Source of the DNA: an uncultured Clostridia bacterium
Lineage (GTDB): Bacteria; Bacillota; Clostridia; Oscillospirales; CAG-272
Reading direction: 5' to 3'
Assembly (NCBI GenBank): GCA_947588825.1
Contig: CANPZU010000007.1
Span: 1 to 64,000, forward strand
DNA length: 64,000 nt
A program made the position numbers and the translations under genes. Positions within the stretch are counted from its first letter, which is position 1. The number at the start of each line of letters is the position of its first letter. Below, piece after piece: positions 18,899-26,828 of this stretch. Under the pieces are notes generated by a model. The model was not told where the DNA came from. It saw only the letters and a list, made by a program, of their open reading frames with translations, and ran no database searches.

Positions 18899-19489
18899 AT
18901 GCTTGTACTTGGTTTAACTGGAGTCAGCGGAAGCGGCAAGGGATATATATGCGAGTATTTTGGAAGGTATGGCCTTTCGGTAATAAACACCGATAAAATC
19001 GTTCACGAACTGTATGAAAATTCCAAAGAGTGTATTATGTCAATTGTCGACGCGTTCGGCGACGGCATTTTGACTTCAAGCGGAAAAATAGACAGAAGGG
19101 CGCTCGGCGCGCTGGTTTTTTCAGACAGGGCAGCCCTTGAAAAGCTGAATTATACAGTGCACAAATTCACGCTTGAAAAAGTGCGGGAAAAAATAAACAA
19201 TTGCATAAAGAAAAAAATAAAAGCGGTCGTTGTGGACGCGCCCCAGCTTTTTGAATCCGGGTTTGATCGCGAATGCGATAAGATCATTTCGGTAATCAGC
19301 GATGAAAACCGGCGTATCGAGAGAATCTGCAAAAGAGATAATATTACAAAAGAGGCGGCGCTGAAGCGCCTTGCAAATCAGCATGAGGACAGTTTTTTTA
19401 TCGAAAGATCGGATTATGTGATATTCAACAACGGGGAGGACATAGAAACACAGGTCAGGCGGATACTTGAAGGGTTGGAGCTGCTATGA
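18899..19489 (+). CDS. coaE: Dephospho-CoA kinase
   Basis: A 196-residue P-loop kinase catalysing the last step of coenzyme A synthesis. The order of elements fits CoaE: the GLTG start, NTDKIVHELYE (usually DAD), KIDRRALGALVFSD, LEKLNYTVH and VVDAPQLFESG. The P-loop reads GVSGSGKG (residues 8-15), with Gly where most P-loops have Ser/Thr. The ribosome binding site is weak. The stop overlaps the next gene by four bases. Confidence 0.93.
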   Translation: MLVLGLTGVSGSGKGYICEYFGRYGLSVINTDKIVHELYENSKECIMSIVDAFGDGILTSSGKIDRRALGALVFSDRAALEKLNYTVHKFTLEKVREKINNCIKKKIKAVVVDAPQLFESGFDRECDKIISVISDENRRIERICKRDNITKEAALKRLANQHEDSFFIERSDYVIFNNGEDIETQVRRILEGLELL

Positions 19490-20067
19490 AAAAATCGTAT
19501 ATTACCCTTGTCGCCATCCTGTTTTTGATTACACTGCTTTGTATACTTCTGACTATCGCGTCAAGGGTAGAGCACGAAGTCAAAGAAAAGGTGTACTATC
19601 CCGTCAAATACCTTGATATTGTTGAAAAATACTCGGTTGAATACGATGTAGAGCCGAGCGTAATACTTGCCGTTATAAAATGCGAGAGCAATTTCAACTG
19701 CGAGGCAAAATCTTCGGTAGGAGCAATGGGGCTCATGCAGATGATGCCGAACACCTTTTACGATATTCAACATAGGCTTTCGGAGGAATACGATGAGGAG
19801 ATGCTTTTCGATCCCGAAACGAGCATAAAATACGGGACGTATTATCTTAGATATCTTTATAATATTTTCGGAGATTGGGAACTGGTGTTTGCCGCCTATA
19901 ACGCAGGAATGGGCAATGTTTCAAATTGGCTGAAGAATGATGAGTACAGCAAGGACGGCAAATTGCTTGTAATTCCTTTTGCCGAAACAGACAATTATGT
20001 AAAAAAGGTGCTTGACACCGAAAAAGAATACAAAAAAATTTTATCGGAGGAAGAAAATCATGAATGA
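19486..20067 (+). CDS. Membrane-anchored lytic transglycosylase (SLT domain)
   Basis: A 193-residue protein with an N-terminal membrane anchor or signal (residues 5-26) and one SLT/goose-lysozyme-like domain. The catalytic glutamate is in IKCESNFN (Glu67), followed by GAMGLMQMMPNTF, YGTYYLRYL and VFAAYNAGMGNVSNWL. Such enzymes cleave peptidoglycan glycan strands to 1,6-anhydro-muropeptides. It is coupled to coaE upstream and overlaps the aminopeptidase start downstream. Confidence 0.94.
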   Translation: MKKSYITLVAILFLITLLCILLTIASRVEHEVKEKVYYPVKYLDIVEKYSVEYDVEPSVILAVIKCESNFNCEAKSSVGAMGLMQMMPNTFYDIQHRLSEEYDEEMLFDPETSIKYGTYYLRYLYNIFGDWELVFAAYNAGMGNVSNWLKNDEYSKDGKLLVIPFAETDNYVKKVLDTEKEYKKILSEEENHE

Positions 20068-21448
20068 ATCTGAGATCAAGGATCTTAAGAAAAAGCTTCT
20101 GAGCGAAAACAAAAACGTTTACGCATATCTTAACGAGGGCTCCGAAGCAGAGATGGAGTCTTTTGCAAAAGATTATTCGAAATTTATCGACGCAGCGAAA
20201 ACAGAAAGGGAAGCGGTTGTGTTTGCGGTAAAGGAAGCCGAGAAAGCCGGGTTTACCGAGTATGTGTTCGGTCAAAAAGTAAAAAAGGGCGGAAAGTATT
20301 ATTACAATAACAGGGGCAAATCTGTCATTCTTTTTGTGATCGGAAGCGACAATCTTGAAAAGGGCATTAGAATCTCGGCTGCGCATATCGATTCTCCTCG
20401 AATAGACTTAAAACAGCATCCGCTTTACGAGGAAGGCGAGATGGGATTTTTTAAGACCCACTATTATGGCGGCATTAAGAAATATCAGTGGACCGCTATA
20501 CCCCTCGCCCTTCACGGAAGAGTCATAAAAGGGGACGGCTCTTATGTCGATATTGTTATAGGCGAGGACGAGAATGACCCCGTCTTCTATATAAACGACC
20601 TTCTGCCTCACCTTGCCAAGGACCAGGTTTCAAAGTCTCTCGGCGAGGGAATCCCCGGCGAAAAGCTGAATATTTTAATAGGTTCAAAGCCTCTTTCCGA
20701 AGGGAAAGATATAAAGCTTGCTCTTATGAAGCTCATAAACGAAAAATACGGCATTGTTGAAGACGATTTTGTCAGTGCCGAGCTTACGGCGGTTCCCGCC
20801 TTTAAGGCGAGAGACGTCGGCTTTGACCGCTCGCTTATCGCGGCATACGGGCATGATGACAGGGTGTGCGCGTATCCCGCGCTGCGCGCCGTTCTTGAAT
20901 CCGACGCTCCCCAAAACACAGTCATGGTCATTCTTGCCGATAAGGAAGAAGTCGGAAGCGGCGGTTCGACCGGCATGCAGTCCGAGATATTCTGCGATAT
21001 AATAAGAGACCTCTCAAATGCGATGGATGCCAACGAAAGCGCCGTCCGAGCGGCTTCGATATGTCTGAGTGCCGACGTCAATGCCGCATTTGATCCCAAT
21101 TTTGCGGACGTATACGAGTCAAAGAACAGCTCGTTTATCAATCACGGCGTCGTCATGACCAAATTCACCGGTTCAAGGGGAAAAAGCGGCACATCGGACG
21201 CCGACGCGGAATTTGTCGGATATGTTAGAAACCTCTTTAACAAAGAGGGAGTCATTTGGCAGACGGGAGAGCTTGGTAAGGTCGATCAGGGAGGAGGAGG
21301 AACGGTCGCCGTTTATATCGCAAACAAAAACATCACCGTCGTTGATTTGGGAGTACCCGTTATTTCCATGCACGCGCCATACGAAGTCATTTCAAAAGCC
21401 GACCTTTACATGACCTATAAAGCGTTTAAGGCTTTTGCGAATAACTAA
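20060..21448 (+). CDS. M18 family aminopeptidase
   Basis: A 462-residue metallo-aminopeptidase of the aspartyl-aminopeptidase/ApeA type, a cytosolic dodecameric zinc enzyme in characterized members. Metal-ligand motifs visible in order: AAHIDSPRIDLK, GHDDRVCAYPA, DKEEVGSGGSTGM and the final SMHAPYE. HYYGGIKKYQW is also typical of the family. The start at 20060 overlaps the transglycosylase stop; an in-frame upstream ATG at 20012 lies deep in that gene and is rejected. A 9-base duplication follows its stop. Confidence 0.94.
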   Translation: MNESEIKDLKKKLLSENKNVYAYLNEGSEAEMESFAKDYSKFIDAAKTEREAVVFAVKEAEKAGFTEYVFGQKVKKGGKYYYNNRGKSVILFVIGSDNLEKGIRISAAHIDSPRIDLKQHPLYEEGEMGFFKTHYYGGIKKYQWTAIPLALHGRVIKGDGSYVDIVIGEDENDPVFYINDLLPHLAKDQVSKSLGEGIPGEKLNILIGSKPLSEGKDIKLALMKLINEKYGIVEDDFVSAELTAVPAFKARDVGFDRSLIAAYGHDDRVCAYPALRAVLESDAPQNTVMVILADKEEVGSGGSTGMQSEIFCDIIRDLSNAMDANESAVRAASICLSADVNAAFDPNFADVYESKNSSFINHGVVMTKFTGSRGKSGTSDADAEFVGYVRNLFNKEGVIWQTGELGKVDQGGGGTVAVYIANKNITVVDLGVPVISMHAPYEVISKADLYMTYKAFKAFANN

Positions 21449-21466
21449 ATAGAATATATAGAATAT
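21449..21466. repeat. 9-bp tandem duplication after the aminopeptidase stop
   Basis: ATAGAATAT occurs twice back to back, starting at the base after the TAA. Confidence 0.75.
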
Positions 21467-21477
21467 TAAAACGCAAA

Positions 21478-21505
21478 TCCGCCGTCTTTTTAATAAGACG
21501 GCGGA
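21478..21505 (+). terminator. Strong hairpin after the M18 gene (terminator-like)
   Basis: The arms TCCGCCGTCTT (21478-21488) and AAGACGGCGGA (21495-21505) form a perfect 11-bp stem with a 6-base loop. It is followed by A6 rather than a T-run on the + strand, so it is an atypical terminator; it still isolates the next transcription unit. Confidence 0.55.
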
Positions 21506-21578
21506 AAAAATACGCCCATAAAAATCGGGAGTAATTCATTTATAAACCAACGGTTGACAAAAACTTTTCATCCGACGA

Positions 21579-21607
21579 TTGACATATCATGAAAAACATG
21601 TTATACT
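21579..21607 (+). promoter_or_regulatory. Consensus promoter of the leader/ABC-ATPase operon
   Basis: TTGACA (21579-21584) and TATACT (21602-21607) have a 17-base spacer, one base off consensus overall. The spacer contains the small palindrome CATG-AAAAA-CATG. Initiation would be near 21614, giving a long structured leader before the ATPase gene at 21950. Confidence 0.75.
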
Positions 21608-21646
21608 GTCAATAAAGTTAAAAACACAAAAAAGGAGGCGATGATA

Positions 21647-21700
21647 ATGATAAATATTTATAAGGATCGGATGTCATATCTATCGCCTGCAGAGCGCTGA
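21647..21700 (+). CDS. 17-residue leader peptide
   Basis: AGGAGG at 21633-21638 lies eight bases before an ATG opening the short frame MINIYKDRMSYLSPAER, then TGA; another ATG six bases upstream is too close to the ribosome binding site. It resembles leader peptides that control antibiotic-resistance genes by ribosome stalling only in architecture: strong promoter, strong ribosome binding site, tiny ORF, then a terminator. Bases inside it (21667-21674) can pair with the terminator's 5' arm. I recognise no homolog of the peptide itself. Confidence 0.6.
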   Translation: MINIYKDRMSYLSPAER

Positions 21701-21758
21701 GTACATGCTTTTACTTTTATAGTATTTTGAGCACATCCGAATTCGGGTGTGTTTTTTT
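21667..21758 (+). promoter_or_regulatory. Attenuator: competing antiterminator and terminator
   Basis: Terminator: CACATCCG (21732-21739) pairs with CGGGTGTG (21744-21751) around AATT, followed by seven T (21752-21758). Antiterminator: TCGGATGT (21667-21674), within the leader ORF, is perfectly complementary to ACATCCGA (21733-21740), the terminator's 5' arm. A third pairing, AGGCGAT (21636-21642) with ATCGCCT (21682-21688), can mask the leader's own ribosome binding site. Ribosome position on the leader could therefore choose between termination and read-through into the ATPase operon. Confidence 0.6.
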
Positions 21759-21797
21759 GTTTATTTAGGATTGGTACGCCTTGACAAGCGGGTAAAT

Positions 21798-21824
21798 GCA
21801 CCTTAAGGGGTGCTTTTTATTTTT
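21798..21824 (+). terminator. Second, weaker terminator-like hairpin in the leader
   Basis: GCACC (21798-21802) and GGTGC (21809-21813) pair around a 6-base loop and are followed by TTTTTATTTTT. It would act after the first attenuator and before the ATPase gene. Confidence 0.45.
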
Positions 21825-21902
21825 ATGAAAAACTCATAAAGGCAAGTCTTAATCGCAGATTTTACCTATCGAAATAAAAGAAACGAAAGGAGAGTATTAT
21901 TG

Positions 21903-21953
21903 ATGAATGTAATTAGAATTATTTTAAAAAATTTAAGAGAAAAGAGCGGATGA
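21903..21953 (+). CDS. 16-residue mini-ORF coupled to the ABC-class ATPase
   Basis: AAAGGAGA (21886-21893) precedes an ATG whose frame encodes MNVIRIILKNLREKSG and ends TGA at 21951-21953. That stop overlaps the first possible ATG of the ATPase gene (ATGA at 21950), and the ATPase gene lacks a good ribosome binding site of its own. The mini-ORF therefore probably delivers ribosomes to the ATPase gene by translational coupling. Confidence 0.45.
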   Translation: MNVIRIILKNLREKSG

Positions 21954-23779
21954 CGATGAAAAGATTAAAAAACATAATGCTGTCAATGGATGCAAACACA
22001 AGCACATACAGATTGATGTATGACGGAAATATGTTGGTTTCGGATGACGCTCATCAAAATATTGATCCTTGGGAGGAACACGACCCCATATACTATAAAG
22101 ACAGTATCGGATTTGAGATAACACCAACGAACAAATTGGCGCCGGATAAGCCGACGTTGACAATAAGTATTCCTTGTCAAACGCTTGGCATAGATGTTCC
22201 GAATGAGACGGAAAGCTGCGCCGAGGCCGATTTTTGCCTGCGTGCTTTTAAAAAATACATTGATGAGCTGAACGCAAACCTGTATAACAGGAGCCGACCC
22301 GATAATGAAAACGGAAAATATTATTTATGTGCGCCGGGCGGCGAGGTGTTAAAAAGAAACACGGCGTACTTTGCGATTCGCCGGCAAAAAGATTATATAA
22401 ACGGTTCGGGGATCATGGTATATCTTTTAAATGACGGGATATCACGTCCGCCCGTCATGAGCCTCTGCATCAGGATGCAGGTGCAGCTGCCCCAAAAGAA
22501 GCTGCGTAAGGCCATGCAGATGTTATGTAAAGATCTGCCCGGTGCGGTTGAAAGCTTCGTTCGTGATTTCGATTTAAAAGGGCTGAAAGAAGTAAGGACG
22601 CTTGCACAAAAACAGTGCTATATCAGACGGTGGCTGAAAATGAGCGACTATTGCGCTTTTGTCGCAAACGGAAGCATTTTGCCCAGAGAAAAGGGCAGCG
22701 ATCTTCCAATGCGGGGGGCCGTGCCGTTCAAGTCCCCGCCGGCAGACGAAATAGAAATTTGCGGTGTCATGGGGATGGGTATAAAGAAAGGAGTCACAGT
22801 CATTACGGGCGGCGGTTACTCAGGAAAATCAACTCTGCTTGACGCCGTTTCCGCAGGGATATACGACCATGTACTCGGTGACGGACGCGAGCTTTGCATA
22901 ACCGACGAAAGCGCCGTAACCATATCGGCAGAGGACGGGCGAAGTGTAAAACACGTTAATATTTCGCCGTTTATTAAGTGGCTGCCTGAACGCGATGCAA
23001 GCGATTTTTCAACGGATCACGCGTCGGGTTCGACCTCGCAGGCAGCAAATATCATGGAAGCGCTTGAGTGCGGCGCATCTCTTTTGCTTATCGATGAAGA
23101 CAGAAGCGCCACTAACTTTATGATACGCGATAAAATGATGAAGGCGCTGATCGAAAAAGAACCGATAACTCCCTTTACCGACCGTGTTAACGAATTATAC
23201 ACAAAGCACGGTGTTTCGACCATTCTCGTTATCGGAGGAAGCGGCGAATACCTTTCGGTAGCCGATAAGATTTATATGATGGAGGATTATTTGATACACG
23301 ACGTTACCGACAAAGCAAAAAAGGTTTGCGAGTCATACGGCGCCGCAGCTGCGCCGGCGTTTTCGACCGATTGGACACAAGGCAGAATACTTTATTCCGA
23401 ATGTTTTACATCATATCCGTTAGGGCGGGGAAGTGAAAGGCTTGAGGTGTCGGATATGGGCTTTATAATTATCGGCGACGAATGCATCGACGTGCGCGGG
23501 CTTTGCGACGTCATATCTTCACGTCAGCTTGACACGCTTGGATTTATGCTCCGTTATTTGGAAGTGACGAATAACGAACAAAGGATCGATATTCAAAAAA
23601 GAATCGACGACCTTTATGCACAAATCAATGAGGAAGGAATGGATTTTCTGTATTCCGACTCTTTTACGAGCTGTAAGCGCTTTCTTGACCTTCCTCGCAG
23701 ACATGAGTTGATGGCGCTTATCAACAGAATGAAAAAAATTAATATTGTAAATATTGCAAAGGAGAACAACGCGCAATGA
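21950..23779 (+). CDS. Predicted ABC-class ATPase (PF09818 / COG3044)
   Basis: A 609-residue soluble protein of the poorly understood 'predicted ATPase of the ABC class' family. The core shows FVANGSILPRE, Walker A GGGYSGKSTLLDAV, FSTDHASGSTSQAANIMEAL (signature-like), Walker B ASLLLIDEDRSATNFM and a switch-like ILVIGGSGEY. No membrane segments are seen, so it is not a transporter half. Members have no assigned function that I know of. ATG at 21950 overlaps the mini-ORF stop; ATG at 21956 is the alternative. The stop overlaps the following XRE gene, so the two form an operon behind the attenuator leader. Confidence 0.88.
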   Translation: MTMKRLKNIMLSMDANTSTYRLMYDGNMLVSDDAHQNIDPWEEHDPIYYKDSIGFEITPTNKLAPDKPTLTISIPCQTLGIDVPNETESCAEADFCLRAFKKYIDELNANLYNRSRPDNENGKYYLCAPGGEVLKRNTAYFAIRRQKDYINGSGIMVYLLNDGISRPPVMSLCIRMQVQLPQKKLRKAMQMLCKDLPGAVESFVRDFDLKGLKEVRTLAQKQCYIRRWLKMSDYCAFVANGSILPREKGSDLPMRGAVPFKSPPADEIEICGVMGMGIKKGVTVITGGGYSGKSTLLDAVSAGIYDHVLGDGRELCITDESAVTISAEDGRSVKHVNISPFIKWLPERDASDFSTDHASGSTSQAANIMEALECGASLLLIDEDRSATNFMIRDKMMKALIEKEPITPFTDRVNELYTKHGVSTILVIGGSGEYLSVADKIYMMEDYLIHDVTDKAKKVCESYGAAAAPAFSTDWTQGRILYSECFTSYPLGRGSERLEVSDMGFIIIGDECIDVRGLCDVISSRQLDTLGFMLRYLEVTNNEQRIDIQKRIDDLYAQINEEGMDFLYSDSFTSCKRFLDLPRRHELMALINRMKKINIVNIAKENNAQ

Positions 23780-24009
23780 GCGCATACATATACCGCATCA
23801 CTATCTCGGAAAAAATAAAGGAATATCGAAAGAAAAACAAATTATCTCAAAATGATTTCGGACGGTTGATAGGAGTTTCGGCACAAGCCGTGTTCAAATG
23901 GGAGCAAAACATATGCTATCCCGACATAATATTTCTACCGCGCCTTGCACGAATTTTAGAATGCCGGATAGACGATTTTTTTGAGATCGATTTTAAATCT
24001 GAAATTTAA
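23776..24009 (+). CDS. XRE family helix-turn-helix regulator
   Basis: A 77-residue DNA-binding protein: ISEKIKEYRKKNKLSQNDFGRLIGVSAQAVFKWEQNICYPDI is a Cro/C1-type HTH, followed by a short LPRLARILECRIDDFFEI tail. Its ATG overlaps the ATPase stop (ATGA), so it is co-expressed with the ATPase and may regulate the operon; that role is inferred. I cannot identify an operator by eye. Confidence 0.85.
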   Translation: MSAYIYRITISEKIKEYRKKNKLSQNDFGRLIGVSAQAVFKWEQNICYPDIIFLPRLARILECRIDDFFEIDFKSEI

Positions 24010-24047
24010 AGACATTTATTGAAAGTATTCTATGATTTCCATGCGCC

Positions 24048-24848
24048 TCACTTCTTTCTCAAAATCCAGATAAGGTTTTTTACAGGGAAGTTTCCGGCTT
24101 TGTTCCAATGATAGCCGTCGTATAACTCTACGACCTCAAAGCCGCAAAGCTCGGCAAGCCAAATCATCTCCTGCCGATAGGTCTGCCGCATGGTCAAAGG
24201 TCTGATTCTTTCCTCGACGACATTTCCCGCTTCATCGTAGGTTTCAAACTTCCAATTCCCGTGCATTAACTGGGAAACAGGATCGTAAGAAACGGCATTA
24301 TAAATTTTCTCTCTCTGCCCGTTGCGGTTGGTATATTCGAGCCTGAATTTGAAATCCTGCGGAGAAGTCTGCATTTGCGCCGCCTGAATGGGCGGGAATG
24401 GGTCGAAGGTGTTGAGCGTCAAAATCCCGTCGTCCGTCAGGCAATTTTTTATGTTGAGTAACGCTTTTCGTTGCAGTTCGGGCGTAGGAAGGTGCATAAA
24501 CCCGCTCCGCGCGATAATCGCGAGAGAATATCTTCTTCCCGAATCGAACTCTGTCATGTCGGCGGGATAGACATTCAAATTCAGCCCCATTTTTTCAGCT
24601 TTTTCTTTGGCGACGCGGCACATCTCTGCGGAAAGATCAGTGCCGTCCGCTTCAATTCCGTGCCGAACAAGGTACAACAGCACCGCGCCCGTGCCGCACG
24701 CAATATCCACCACGCCGCCTTGTCCGTACCGCTTTGAAAGTTCCAAATAGAACTCGCAGAATCCTTCGTGATTGTCATTCGTTTCATACATTGCTTCCAA
24801 ATAGTTATCGTAGTTCTCCGCAACGTCTTTATAATCGTGCAAATCCAT
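24048..24848 (-). CDS. Class I SAM-dependent methyltransferase
   Basis: A 266-residue methyltransferase. Motif I is VVDIACGTGAVLLYL (about residues 46-60), the acidic strand-2 end is EADGTDLSAEMC, and YPADMTEFD is motif II-like. ILTLNTFDPFPP follows as a later strand. The C-terminal part resembles small-molecule rather than rRNA methyltransferases, but the substrate is unknown. It is convergent with the XRE gene and has its own promoter on the minus strand. AAGGAG precedes the start. Confidence 0.85.
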   Translation of the reverse strand: MDLHDYKDVAENYDNYLEAMYETNDNHEGFCEFYLELSKRYGQGGVVDIACGTGAVLLYLVRHGIEADGTDLSAEMCRVAKEKAEKMGLNLNVYPADMTEFDSGRRYSLAIIARSGFMHLPTPELQRKALLNIKNCLTDDGILTLNTFDPFPPIQAAQMQTSPQDFKFRLEYTNRNGQREKIYNAVSYDPVSQLMHGNWKFETYDEAGNVVEERIRPLTMRQTYRQEMIWLAELCGFEVVELYDGYHWNKAGNFPVKNLIWILRKK

Positions 24849-24879
24849 ATACTTAACTCCTTATTTCTAAATTATATAA

Positions 24880-24908
24880 ATTATAGCAAGTGAAATATAA
24901 TTTGTCAA
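24880..24908 (-). promoter_or_regulatory. Promoter of the SAM methyltransferase gene
   Basis: On the minus strand TTGACA (24908-24903) and TATAAT (24885-24880) are separated by 17 bases, about 30 bases before the start codon. The rest of the gene-free stretch 24849-25244 holds a repeat element (25017-25160) and nothing else I can support. Confidence 0.75.
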
Positions 24909-25016
24909 GATGTCTGCTTGAACACTTATTGTTTACTGCCGACCTTACTTATTGTAATTGCACCATAAAAACATGAGGGCAGCAAGTAGCAGGTGGGTGC
25001 TCACAGATAAAAAGTA

Positions 25017-25160
25017 AATCCGAACCACTCACTCGTTAAGAGTATTTGGTTCGGATTATATTGACTTATCTGGAGACTATAAAAAAGATTTTTTCGGCTT
25101 TTTGGTAGCAGGACTTGAACTCCCGTGTGGGCGGCGGGAGCCGCAGGCGCAGGGCGGAAC
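25017..25160. repeat. Dispersed repeat, copy A, with tRNA-Leu 3'-end remnant
   Basis: The element starts with an inverted repeat (AATCCGAACC ... GGTTCGGATT), followed by an ATAAAAAAGAT stretch, a GGCT-T-rich stretch and then GGTAGCAGGACTTGAAC (25104-25120), which on the minus strand is the 3' part of a tRNA-Leu T-arm. A GCCGCAGGCGC block follows. A second copy with the same order lies at 29867-29990. Confidence 0.7.
25104..25120. other. Putative attachment-site repeat (left)
   Basis: This 17-base segment is identical, and in the same orientation, to 30158-30174 inside the tRNA-Leu(CAG) gene. The spacing of about 5.05 kb encloses the ABC exporter, TnpV remnant and Fic genes, as expected of an island inserted at a tRNA 3' end. 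The conserved T-arm could inflate the match. Confidence 0.5.
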
Positions 25161-25244
25161 TTTTGCCAAGCGAAAGTTTCAACCGACGCTCATGATTAAA
25201 ACAAAGGTAAAAATTACGCTTATTTTAATGCAGTTTAAAATAGT

Positions 25245-26024
25245 TTATGATCCTGTGGATTTATACTTTCTCAAACCGAACTTGAAGAAACAATAGCAAG
25301 GTATCATGAAAACAAATCCGAGAAACGGCAGGAATATCAGACCGATATTATCCGACCTTCCAATGAGGTAGAGGAAGGGATAATACTGGAATAAAGCTAT
25401 GGGAATCACATAGGTAAGGAATTTCAAAACGCCTTCACCGTAGATGGAGAGCGGATATTTCCCGAATTCACGGCTGCCGTCCGTAAAGATATTCATGAAC
25501 TCCAAGCCCTCAATTGTGAAAAAGCTGATTCCCGCATATAAAACAAACAATGAGGCAAACACTGCCATACCACCGATCAACATCAAAACAACTGTCATGA
25601 TCTTATCGAATGTCCATACGATTTCACTTTTTGGAATAGCGTATGCGAGCATCAGTATTGACTGAAGCAGTCTGCCGACGCGAGAGAAGTCAATATTCGA
25701 TGTCAGAACCTGAAATATCTCGCCCCGCGGCCGTACCAATATCCGATCCAGATTTCCGCTTTGAATCAGTCTGGGGAAAACATCAAATCCCCGGACAAAG
25801 CATTCTGTAATAGAAAATGCCATCAATACGATGGAAAAGCATATGAGGATCTCCGAGAAAGCAAATCCATTCACGAAATGAAAGCGGGAAAACATAAAAT
25901 ATACACCGAGAAACGCGGTAAAGGAAACCAAAAACTGTCCAAGCGCGGTCATGATGAAGGACGCCTTATATTGCATTTGCGATTTCAGTAGCATGCTGAC
26001 ATATTTGAAGTACAGTTTCATCAC
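25245..26024 (-). CDS. ABC-2 family transporter permease (COG3694 type)
   Basis: A 259-residue membrane protein with about six hydrophobic helices. RGFDVFPRLIQSGNLDRILVRP is the recognizable family segment (ABC-2 membrane group 6). With the neighbouring permease and ATPase it forms a heteromeric exporter similar to those placed near peptide or antibiotic self-protection genes; the substrate cannot be told. It is last in a minus-strand operon and abuts the upstream permease gene with no spacer. Confidence 0.85.
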   Translation of the reverse strand: MMKLYFKYVSMLLKSQMQYKASFIMTALGQFLVSFTAFLGVYFMFSRFHFVNGFAFSEILICFSIVLMAFSITECFVRGFDVFPRLIQSGNLDRILVRPRGEIFQVLTSNIDFSRVGRLLQSILMLAYAIPKSEIVWTFDKIMTVVLMLIGGMAVFASLFVLYAGISFFTIEGLEFMNIFTDGSREFGKYPLSIYGEGVLKFLTYVIPIALFQYYPFLYLIGRSDNIGLIFLPFLGFVFMIPCYCFFKFGLRKYKSTGS

Positions 26025-26828
26025 TCAGCCTCCTTGAACTACTACTTTTCGGAGTGCCCGTCTCATAAGAATGCGTCCCACTGTCAAAAGCACTGCGAAC
26101 CAGACGATCTGAAGCGCAATGCTTTGTAATGCTTCGATTCCGCCTATGTGCCCTGTATAGATCAGAAACGGAGTGTTCTGCATGGAGGCAAAGGGCAACG
26201 CATACATGATAGGTTGTACTGCTTCCGGGAAGAAGGGGATCGGTATAATCGCACCCGCAAAGAATTCTGTAACCGATGTTGCAAGGATCCGTATTCCCAT
26301 GGGAGATATCGTATAAAACGCTGAAATGTAAATCAGCATGGAAAAAGATATCAGTACCAAAAATCCGAGTATAACAGATATCAGAAATAAGATCCCCGAC
26401 AACCAATCCGACGGTAGTGTTATATTAAACGGTGCCGGAAGAAATGCTGAAACTAACAAGATCGGAAGGCAGCGAAGCATCATTCTCGAAAGCCGTATCG
26501 CCATATTTTTTGTAAACCACATAGTGTAGATATCGCAGGGACGGCACAGTTCATATGCAATGTTACCGGATGTAATGCTCTCAAATATTTCGTTGTCGAA
26601 GAACCATGCCATGAACATTGCGAGAAATGCTTGTTGCATCCATATGTAACTGGACAGTTCCGGGAAGGTCATAGGAAAACTGTTTCCACCATTCTGGTAA
26701 AAGGCCCAATACATAAGAATCGTCATACCGCCCCATGCAAATTGGGTAGCAATGCCTGCCCAAGCTGCGGCGCGATATTGGAGTCCGGCTGTGAACCTTA
26801 TTCTAAAAAAGGACAAATACTTTTTCAT
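26025..26828 (-). CDS. ABC-2 family transporter permease (COG4587 type)
   Basis: A 267-residue integral membrane protein with about six helices, paralogous in layout to the next gene. ITSGNIAYELCRPCDIYTMW corresponds to the cytoplasmic segment of the other permease. Its start overlaps the ATPase stop by four bases. The two permeases and one ATPase match the conserved COG4586-COG4587-COG3694 trio. Confidence 0.85.
   Translation of the reverse strand: MKKYLSFFRIRFTAGLQYRAAAWAGIATQFAWGGMTILMYWAFYQNGGNSFPMTFPELSSYIWMQQAFLAMFMAWFFDNEIFESITSGNIAYELCRPCDIYTMWFTKNMAIRLSRMMLRCLPILLVSAFLPAPFNITLPSDWLSGILFLISVILGFLVLISFSMLIYISAFYTISPMGIRILATSVTEFFAGAIIPIPFFPEAVQPIMYALPFASMQNTPFLIYTGHIGGIEALQSIALQIVWFAVLLTVGRILMRRALRKVVVQGG

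Noticed and set aside
25102..25296. A 64-residue frame in repeat copy A
   Set aside because: It starts in the tRNA-like remnant and overlaps the end of the permease gene; no ribosome binding site.
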